Assembly (NCBI RefSeq): GCF_001735715.1
Contig: NZ_CP017259.1
Span: forward strand, 248,001 to 312,000
Direction: 5' to 3'
Source: Formosa sp. Hel3_A1_48
GTDB lineage: Bacteria > Bacteroidota > Bacteroidia > Flavobacteriales > Flavobacteriaceae
DNA length: 64,000 nucleotides
The stretch's first letter is position 1, and the number at the start of each line of letters is the position of its first letter. Position numbers and translations under genes: made by a program. This document shows positions 57,720 through 64,000 of the stretch, one piece after another. The notes under the pieces are model-generated. The model was not told the DNA's origin. It was given only the letters and a program-made list of their open reading frames with translations, and searched no databases.

Positions 57720-60257
57720 TTATGCTTCTGTTTGTGTGTCGTTTGTAGTGTTTTCTGGGTTTGATGTTTCTTCAGATGTTGAAGCTTCACTGCTTAGATC
57801 CTCTGCTTCCTCCTCTTCTTCCTCTTTCATTACTTTAGCAACGGCTGCTATAGAATCATTCCCTTTAAGATTGATGAGCTTTACGCCTTGTGTAGCCCGC
57901 CCCATCACTCTTAAATCTTCTACTGCCATTCGAATGGCGATTCCAGACTTGTTGATGATCATTAAATCATCTTCATCCGTTACATTCTTTATCGAAACTA
58001 AACTACCTGTTTTGTCCGTTATAGAAATAGTTTTTACTCCTTTTCCACCTCGGTTTGTTATACGGTAATCTTCTAAACTGGAGCGCTTTCCATAGCCATT
58101 TTCAGAAACGACTAGTATATTACTTTCCATATCATCTACAGAAATCATACCAATAACTTCGTCGGAATTGTGTGCCAAGGTAATTCCACGTACTCCCGAA
58201 GCCCCGCGACCCATAGGGCGGGTTTTTGCTTCCTCGAAACGAATGGCTTTTCCAGATTTCAGTGCTAACATGACTTGACTTTCGCCAGTTGTGAGTTTTG
58301 CTTCAAGTAGCTCATCACCTTCTTTAATGGTGATCGCATTGATTCCATTTGTACGCGGACGTGAGTATTGTTCCAATGAGGTTTTCTTGACTTGACCTTT
58401 TTTGGTCGCCATGATAACGTAGTGGGCGTTAATGTAGTCCTCGTCTTTTAAATTTTGTGTACATATAAAGGCTTTTACTTTATCGTCTTGTTCTATATTG
58501 ACAAGGTTTTGTATTGCCCGGCCTTTGGACGTCTTACTACCTTCTGGAATTTCATAAACACGCATCCAGAAACATTTTCCTTTTTGAGTGAAAAACAACA
58601 TGTACTGGTGATTCGTCCCTACAAAAAGGTGTTCCAAAAAGTCTTCGTTACGCGTGGTTGAGGCTTTCTGCCCTACGCCACCTCTATTTTGTGTACGGTA
58701 TTCTGTCAATGATGTACGTTTGATATATCCGGCATGAGATATGGTGATTACCACTTGTTCATTTGGTATCATGTCTTCTATAGACAAATCACCTCCAGCG
58801 TATTCAATGGTAGAGCGGCGCTCGTCGCCATATTTTTCTTTGACCACAGCCAATTCATCTTTGATGATTTGCATTCGGCGGTCTTTTTTGTCCAAAATAT
58901 CTTTTAAATCCTCAATGGTCTTCATAAGATCTTCGTACTCTGTACGCAATTTATCTTGCTCTAATCCCGTAAGTTGACGCAAGCGCATCTCAACGATGGC
59001 TTTGGCTTGAATTTCACTCAACTCAAAACGTTTGATGAGTTTTTGACGAGCCTCATCTGGGTTAGAAGAACCACGAATGATCGATATCACTTCGTCAATA
59101 TTATCCGAAGCTATAATAAGCCCCTCTAAGATGTGGGCACGCTCCTCTGCTTTTCGTAGTTCATATTTTGTGCGCCGTACAACAACTTCATGACGGTGCT
59201 CGACAAAATGATGAATCATATCTTTTAGATTCAACATTTCAGGACGACCATTAACCAAGGCAATGTTGTTTACACTAAAGGAAGATTGAAGTGCTGTGTA
59301 TTTAAACAGCTTATTTAATACAATGTTTGGAATAGCATCGCGTTTCAATACGTAAACAATCCGCATACCATTCCGGTCAGATTCATCGCGTATGGTTGAA
59401 ATTCCTTCCAGTTTTTTATCATTAACAAGGTCAGCAGTCTTCTTAATCATATCCGCTTTATTGACTTGGTATGGAATTTCATTTACAATAATGCATTCTC
59501 TACCATTAACTTCTTCAATATTTGCTTTGGCGCGCATTACAACGCGTCCACGACCAGTTTTGAATGCCTCTCTAACACCATCGTATCCATAAATGATACC
59601 ACCAGTTGGAAAATCAGGTGCCTTTACATGGGTAATTAATTCATCAATTTCAATGGCACTGTTATCAATGTAGGCGTGTATACCATCTACAACTTCTGAA
59701 AGATTGTGTGGTGGCATATTGGTTGCCATACCTACTGCAATTCCCGATGCACCATTAACCAAAAGGCCAGGTATGCGCGTTGGAAGTACAGTGGGCTCAT
59801 GAAGAGTATCGTCAAAATTCAATTTATGATCTACGGTGTCCTTGTCAATATCTGCAAGCATATCCTCAGATATTTTGCGCATTCTTGCCTCAGTATAACG
59901 CATTGCTGCAGGGCTATCACCATCAATTGAACCAAAATTCCCTTGGCCATCAACAAGCATATAGCGCAAACTCCATTCTTGAGCCATACGCACCATAGTG
60001 TCGTACACAGAAGTATCGCCATGTGGGTGGTACTTACCAAGGACTTCACCAACAATTCTTGCCGACTTTTTGTGTGCAGAACTCGCTCGAACACCCAATT
60101 CATGCATCCCAAACAAAACACGGCGGTGAACGGGCTTGAGCCCATCACGAACATCGGGTAAGGCTCTAGAAACAATTACAGACATCGAATAGTCGATGTA
60201 TGCCGATTTCATTTCATCTTCAATGTTTATAGGAATTAATTTTTCTCCTTCTATCAT
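57720..60257 (-). CDS. gyrA: DNA gyrase subunit A
   Basis: GyrA carries the DNA-breaking and DNA-wrapping functions of gyrase. The 845-residue protein has [10 protein letters not shown], the quinolone-determining stretch [19 protein letters not shown], the catalytic tyrosine in [10 protein letters not shown], and six beta-pinwheel repeats with an NRGGKGVK-type GyrA box. A very acidic C-terminal tail follows. Thr sits where E. coli has Ser83; I believe this is normal in flavobacteria. It is divergent from clpC. Confidence 0.97.
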   Translation of the reverse strand: MIEGEKLIPINIEDEMKSAYIDYSMSVIVSRALPDVRDGLKPVHRRVLFGMHELGVRASSAHKKSARIVGEVLGKYHPHGDTSVYDTMVRMAQEWSLRYMLVDGQGNFGSIDGDSPAAMRYTEARMRKISEDMLADIDKDTVDHKLNFDDTLHEPTVLPTRIPGLLVNGASGIAVGMATNMPPHNLSEVVDGIHAYIDNSAIEIDELITHVKAPDFPTGGIIYGYDGVREAFKTGRGRVVMRAKANIEEVNGRECIIVNEIPYQVNKADMIKKTADLVNDKKLEGISTIRDESDRNGMRIVYVLKRDAIPNIVLNKLFKYTALQSSFSVNNIALVNGRPEMLNLKDMIHHFVEHRHEVVVRRTKYELRKAEERAHILEGLIIASDNIDEVISIIRGSSNPDEARQKLIKRFELSEIQAKAIVEMRLRQLTGLEQDKLRTEYEDLMKTIEDLKDILDKKDRRMQIIKDELAVVKEKYGDERRSTIEYAGGDLSIEDMIPNEQVVITISHAGYIKRTSLTEYRTQNRGGVGQKASTTRNEDFLEHLFVGTNHQYMLFFTQKGKCFWMRVYEIPEGSKTSKGRAIQNLVNIEQDDKVKAFICTQNLKDEDYINAHYVIMATKKGQVKKTSLEQYSRPRTNGINAITIKEGDELLEAKLTTGESQVMLALKSGKAIRFEEAKTRPMGRGASGVRGITLAHNSDEVIGMISVDDMESNILVVSENGYGKRSSLEDYRITNRGGKGVKTISITDKTGSLVSIKNVTDEDDLMIINKSGIAIRMAVEDLRVMGRATQGVKLINLKGNDSIAAVAKVMKEEEEEEAEDLSSEASTSEETSNPENTTNDTQTEA

Positions 60258-60316
60258 AGGTCGATTTTATTGCAATTATTATATTCAAGCTAATATAAAA
60301 CAATCCTCCTTTTTAT

Positions 60317-60343
60317 GCCTAAAAAAAGCCTGTTTTTTTAGGC
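60317..60343. repeat. Strong hairpin between divergent gyrA and clpC
   Basis: Arms GCCTAAAAAAA (60317-60327) and TTTTTTTAGGC (60333-60343) are perfectly complementary around GCCTG. It looks like a terminator or attenuator, but both flanking genes point away from it. The rest of this 248-base gap shows no gene. Confidence 0.5.
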
Positions 60344-60505
60344 CCTTTTATCAACAATTTTAAGAGGAAAAGGGTTAATAAAATAAGAGCTAAAAATTTT
60401 GATTTTAAATAGTTTTTAATATCATTTGTAATAACAAAATTTATTTGAGGTATGGTTTTTGAATTATGACTCATAAAATTCGTATTTTTATACAAAATAT
60501 TTTCT

Positions 60506-63058
60506 ATGGATGACAACTTTTCACCCCGAGTTAAAGATGTGATTTCTTTCAGTAAAGAAGAAGCATTGCGTCTAGGACATGATTTTATTGGAACCGAGCA
60601 TTTGATGCTAGGCTTGCTTCGTGATGGACAAGGCAAAGCAGTAGAAATTCTCAATGCACTCGACATCGACCTTAGCCAGCTGCGCCGCAAAGTAGAAATT
60701 TTAAGCCCTGCTAACCCTAACATCAATGTTGCTGCAAATGAGAAAAAAAATCTACACCTTACCCGTCAAGCGGAACGCGCGCTAAAAACAACGTTTTTAG
60801 AAGCCAAACTATTTCAAAGTAAATCAATCAATACTGCTCATCTGCTTTTGTGCGTTCTTAGAAATGAAAATGACCCTACAACAAAGCTACTTAACAAATT
60901 AAGAGTTAATTATGACAATGTGAAGGAACAATTCAAAAACATGATCACTAGCAGCGATGATGATTATATAGATGCACCTAAAGCAGAGTCTTTTTCTGAG
61001 GAAGACCCTAGTGAAGAAAAAGAAAATTTAGGGGATTTTGGACAAATCAGTACTACCAAAAGCAATAAAAAATCGAAAACTCCTGTTTTAGATAATTTTG
61101 GACGAGACTTAACGGCCATGGCTGAAGAAGGGAAATTAGACCCTGTTGTTGGGCGTGACAAAGAAATTCAACGGGTATCCCAAATACTGAGCCGAAGAAA
61201 GAAAAACAACCCCTTACTCATTGGGGAACCCGGAGTTGGAAAATCTGCAATTGCTGAAGGACTAGCCAATAGAATTGTCAAACGAAAAGTATCAAGAATC
61301 TTATTCAACAAACGCGTGGTTACTTTAGACCTAGCGAGTTTAGTAGCGGGCACTAAATACAGAGGGCAATTTGAAGAGCGCATGAAGGCCGTCATGAATG
61401 AATTAGAAAAAAATGACGATGTGATTTTATTCATAGATGAAATTCACACCATAGTAGGTGCCGGTGGTGCAACGGGAAGTTTGGATGCTTCAAACATGTT
61501 TAAACCTGCTTTAGCAAGAGGTGAGATTCAATGTGTAGGCGCTACCACCCTAGATGAGTATCGACAACACATCGAAAAAGACGGCGCTCTAGAACGACGT
61601 TTTCAAAAAGTTATTATCGAACCCACTTCTGTAGAGGAAACTATTGAAATTCTTAACAACATTAAAAACAAATACGAAGAGCACCATAACGTTGACTATA
61701 CAGACGAAGCTATTGAGGCTTGTGTAAAGTTGACCAGCAGGTATATGTCTGACCGCTTTCTTCCAGATAAAGCTATTGACGCCCTAGATGAGGCTGGATC
61801 CCGAGTACACATCACAAACATAGATGTTCCAGATCAAATCACGGAACTTGAAACTGAGCTCGAGGCTGTTCGTGCTACAAAAAATTCTGTTGTTAAAAAA
61901 CAGAAATACGAAGAAGCTGCCAAACTCAGGGATGATGAAAAACGATTGGAAAGAAGTTTAGCTGATGCCCAAAAAAAATGGGAAGAAGAATCAAAATTGA
62001 ATAGAGAAATTGTCAGTGAAGAAAACGTTGCAGAGGTCGTTTCGATGATGACTGGGATTCCAGTAAATCGAATTGCACAGACCGAAGGCAACAAGCTCTC
62101 ATTGTTACCCGAACTCATCAATGGCAAGGTCATTGGTCAAGATGAAGCTGTTTCTAAGGTCGTAAAAGCCATTCAAAGAAACCGTGCTGGACTTAAAGAC
62201 CCTAACAAACCTATTGGGTCATTTATATTTTTAGGACAAACAGGCGTTGGAAAAACACAGTTAGCAAAAGTTTTGGCTGGAGAGTTATTTGACAATAGTG
62301 ATGCATTGATTCGCATAGATATGAGTGAATACATGGAGAAATTTGCCATTTCTAGACTTGTAGGCGCACCTCCTGGATACGTAGGATATGAAGAAGGCGG
62401 TCAACTCACCGAAAAAGTACGACGAAAGCCTTATGCTGTAATTCTTTTGGATGAAATTGAAAAAGCACATCCAGATGTTTTTAATATGTTGCTACAGGTA
62501 CTAGACGATGGGTTTTTAACCGATAGTCTGGGTCGTAAAATTGATTTCAGCAATACCATAATTATAATGACATCTAATATTGGTGCGCGGAAATTAAAAG
62601 ATTTTGGTACTGGGGTTGGTTTTGGGACTGCAGCACAAAAACAACAAGAAAGTGCCAATGCACGTGGTGTAATAGAAAACGCACTCAAAAAGGCATTTGC
62701 TCCTGAATTTTTAAATCGAATCGATGATGTTGTTGTTTTTAATACTCTTGAAAAAGAGGATATCGATAAAATTATTGATATCGAATTAGAAAAGCTTTTA
62801 GACCGAATTGCAGAACTTGGATACAAAATAAAGTTAACCAAAAAAGCACGTAGCTTCATTGCAGAAAAAGGATTTGACAAGCAATATGGAGCACGCCCAC
62901 TGAAGCGCGCCATTCAAAAGTATGTTGAAGATACGATTGCTGAGGAAATCATAAAATCAAATATTCAAGAAGGGGATAGTATTACCATGGATATAGGGAA
63001 AAATGAAACGGAACTCAAAATCAAAATAACAAGTGCCAAAACTTCGGAAGAAAAATAA
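60506..63058 (+). CDS. clpC: ATP-dependent Clp protease ATP-binding subunit ClpC
   Basis: An 850-residue Hsp100 unfoldase partnering with ClpP. In order: N-terminal Clp_N repeats (FSPRVKDVISFSKEEALRLG), AAA1 with Walker A GEPGVGKSA and Walker B ILFIDEIHT, a UVR-like middle segment (KYEEAAKLRDDEKRLE), AAA2 with GQTGVGKTQ and VILLDEIEKAHPD, and the C-terminal D2-small domain (YGARPLKRAIQ). The UVR segment marks it as ClpC rather than ClpA or ClpB. An intrinsic terminator follows. Confidence 0.96.
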   Translation: MDDNFSPRVKDVISFSKEEALRLGHDFIGTEHLMLGLLRDGQGKAVEILNALDIDLSQLRRKVEILSPANPNINVAANEKKNLHLTRQAERALKTTFLEAKLFQSKSINTAHLLLCVLRNENDPTTKLLNKLRVNYDNVKEQFKNMITSSDDDYIDAPKAESFSEEDPSEEKENLGDFGQISTTKSNKKSKTPVLDNFGRDLTAMAEEGKLDPVVGRDKEIQRVSQILSRRKKNNPLLIGEPGVGKSAIAEGLANRIVKRKVSRILFNKRVVTLDLASLVAGTKYRGQFEERMKAVMNELEKNDDVILFIDEIHTIVGAGGATGSLDASNMFKPALARGEIQCVGATTLDEYRQHIEKDGALERRFQKVIIEPTSVEETIEILNNIKNKYEEHHNVDYTDEAIEACVKLTSRYMSDRFLPDKAIDALDEAGSRVHITNIDVPDQITELETELEAVRATKNSVVKKQKYEEAAKLRDDEKRLERSLADAQKKWEEESKLNREIVSEENVAEVVSMMTGIPVNRIAQTEGNKLSLLPELINGKVIGQDEAVSKVVKAIQRNRAGLKDPNKPIGSFIFLGQTGVGKTQLAKVLAGELFDNSDALIRIDMSEYMEKFAISRLVGAPPGYVGYEEGGQLTEKVRRKPYAVILLDEIEKAHPDVFNMLLQVLDDGFLTDSLGRKIDFSNTIIIMTSNIGARKLKDFGTGVGFGTAAQKQQESANARGVIENALKKAFAPEFLNRIDDVVVFNTLEKEDIDKIIDIELEKLLDRIAELGYKIKLTKKARSFIAEKGFDKQYGARPLKRAIQKYVEDTIAEEIIKSNIQEGDSITMDIGKNETELKIKITSAKTSEEK

Positions 63059-63082
63059 ATTAAACATAATTTAATTAGCTAC

Positions 63083-63108
63083 ACCCTTGCTTTCGCAGGG
63101 GTTTTTTT
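63083..63108 (+). terminator. Intrinsic terminator of clpC
   Basis: Stem ACCCTTGC / GCAGGGGT (one G-T pair) with loop TTTC, followed by seven T. It overlaps the end of the convergent hutH frame by 2 bases. Confidence 0.85.
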
Positions 63109-64000
63109 ATGCGTCTATCTCCTCAAACAGAACATCGTTGTCAAAATCTAACGAGCTCATGAAAGCAATGGTTTTTTTAATCTCTTTATACAGCGGCTTG
63201 TCAGACTCCATGAATTGAACTTCAGATCTGTAGGAGCTAAGAAATTGCATTAAAAAAGGAGAGGTATTCAATGTACGCATAGCCAAAGCTTGAGAGGCAT
63301 TCATCATCTCAATAGCCAAAATGCGCTCGACATTTTCGACGATTTTTAAGGCTTGAGTTGCAGCATTAGCACCCATACTGACATGATCTTCCTGACCATT
63401 GGAAGACACAATAGAATCCACACTTGCAGGAGTTGCCAATTGTTTATTGGCGCTAACAATACTCGCTGCAGTGTATTGAGGAATCATAAATCCTGAATTC
63501 AAACCAGGAGATTTGACCAAAAAAGAAGGCAAACCACGCTGACCAGAAATCAACTGATAAGTTCGCCGCTCAGAAATACTCCCAAGTTCAGATAGGGCAA
63601 TTTTTAAAAAATCTAAACTTAAGGCCAAAGGTTGACCATGAAAATTTCCGCCAGAGATAATCTTATCAGCAGCAACAAAAATATTAGGATTATCAGAAAC
63701 CGAATTAATTTCTGTTAAGACTACAGAACATACATGTGCCAGGGCATCTTTTGTAGCGCCATGAACTTGGGGCATACAGCGAAATGAGTAGGGGTCTTGA
63801 ACATGAGCTTTAGGTTGACTAATTAAGGGACTGTCCTTTAAGAATGCACGGATGCGTTGGGCGGTGAGAATTTGACCTTTGTGAGGACGCACCAGTTGCA
63901 CCAAGGGATCGAAAGGCTCCAAACGCCCATCAAATGCGTCAAGCGATAAGGCACCTAAAAGGTCAGAAAAATAAGAAAGCTTGTACGATTTTAGAAGACA
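63107..64000 (-). CDS. hutH: Histidine ammonia-lyase (partial, 5' end outside window)
   Basis: HutH deaminates histidine to urocanate. The minus-strand frame is open to the window edge, so the N-terminus with the MIO-forming Ala-Ser-Gly is missing. What remains matches the C-terminal half: GALSLDAFDG, VRPHKGQILTAQRIR, VQDPYSFRCMPQVHGATKDAL, EINSVSDNPNIF and SNGQEDHVSMGANAA. Tyrosine ammonia-lyase and aminomutase relatives share these blocks, so substrate assignment rests on overall resemblance. It converges on clpC. Confidence 0.88.
   Translation of the reverse strand, partial: CLLKSYKLSYFSDLLGALSLDAFDGRLEPFDPLVQLVRPHKGQILTAQRIRAFLKDSPLISQPKAHVQDPYSFRCMPQVHGATKDALAHVCSVVLTEINSVSDNPNIFVAADKIISGGNFHGQPLALSLDFLKIALSELGSISERRTYQLISGQRGLPSFLVKSPGLNSGFMIPQYTAASIVSANKQLATPASVDSIVSSNGQEDHVSMGANAATQALKIVENVERILAIEMMNASQALAMRTLNTSPFLMQFLSSYRSEVQFMESDKPLYKEIKKTIAFMSSLDFDNDVLFEEIDA

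Noticed and set aside
57720-60257. Thr at the Ser83-equivalent of GyrA as a quinolone-resistance change
   Set aside because: To my knowledge Thr is the wild-type residue in flavobacteria such as F. psychrophilum.

Overview
The window is AT-rich DNA from a marine, algae-degrading member of the Flavobacteriaceae (Bacteroidetes). This rests on a SusC/SusD pair, type IX secretion (T9SS) tails, TAnnTTTG-type promoter boxes, six S1 sulfatases and a conserved hutH / clpC / gyrA / TPR neighbourhood. The species cannot be named from sequence alone.

Region 1 (about 2.5-47.7 kb) is one large polysaccharide utilization locus (PUL) for a sulfated galactan containing 3,6-anhydrogalactose. It has four parts. 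(a) Galactose handling (2.5-13.6 kb): galE with a lipoprotein formylglycine-generating enzyme, divergent from a GntR-type regulator with galM-galK-galT, then a GH2 beta-galactosidase with an SGLT-type Na+/galactose symporter. (b) A nine-gene operon (13.8-22.5 kb): DgoK-type kinase, KDPGal aldolase, sulfatase, two secreted carbohydrate-binding-like proteins, a Dabb protein, an enolase-superfamily enzyme, an aldehyde dehydrogenase and a RhaT-like transporter. Together these fit 3,6-anhydro-D-galactose (AnG) -> anhydrogalactonate -> 2-keto-3-deoxygalactonate -> KDPGal -> pyruvate + glyceraldehyde-3-phosphate, the carrageenan-type route. An AraC regulator follows. (c) Depolymerisation genes (23.5-37.3 kb): three sulfatases, a GH50-like clan GH-A hydrolase, two paralogous secreted beta-helix proteins and a second GH2. 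(d) SusC/SusD (37.6-42.6 kb) and a peripheral operon (42.8-47.7 kb) of an SGNH esterase, two sulfatases and the fossil of a third.

All six sulfatases carry cysteine (not serine) at the modified position, matching the FGE encoded in the same locus. No recognisable GH16, GH82, GH127 or GH129 gene is present, so the enzymes that cut the backbone and release AnG must be among the unusual proteins here (beta-helix pair, GH50-like enzyme, GH2) or elsewhere in the genome. Four intergenic regions share an AT-rich element that may be the AraC operator.

Region 2 (about 48.3-51.7 kb) is a small integrated element: a zinc-finger protein, a small membrane protein, a MerR-like regulator, structured DNA with tiny ORFs, and a large serine recombinase. 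The recombinase frame runs without a stop into a host tRNA cluster (Ser-GCT, Pro-TGG, Pro-TGG, Arg-TCT; all on the minus strand).

Region 3 (52.2-64 kb) is ordinary chromosome: pgpH, an acetyl-CoA acyltransferase, an NlpC/P60 hydrolase, a TPR protein, gyrA, clpC and a partial hutH. The left edge (1-2.3 kb) holds the 5' part of a DUF5916-type outer-membrane protein gene.
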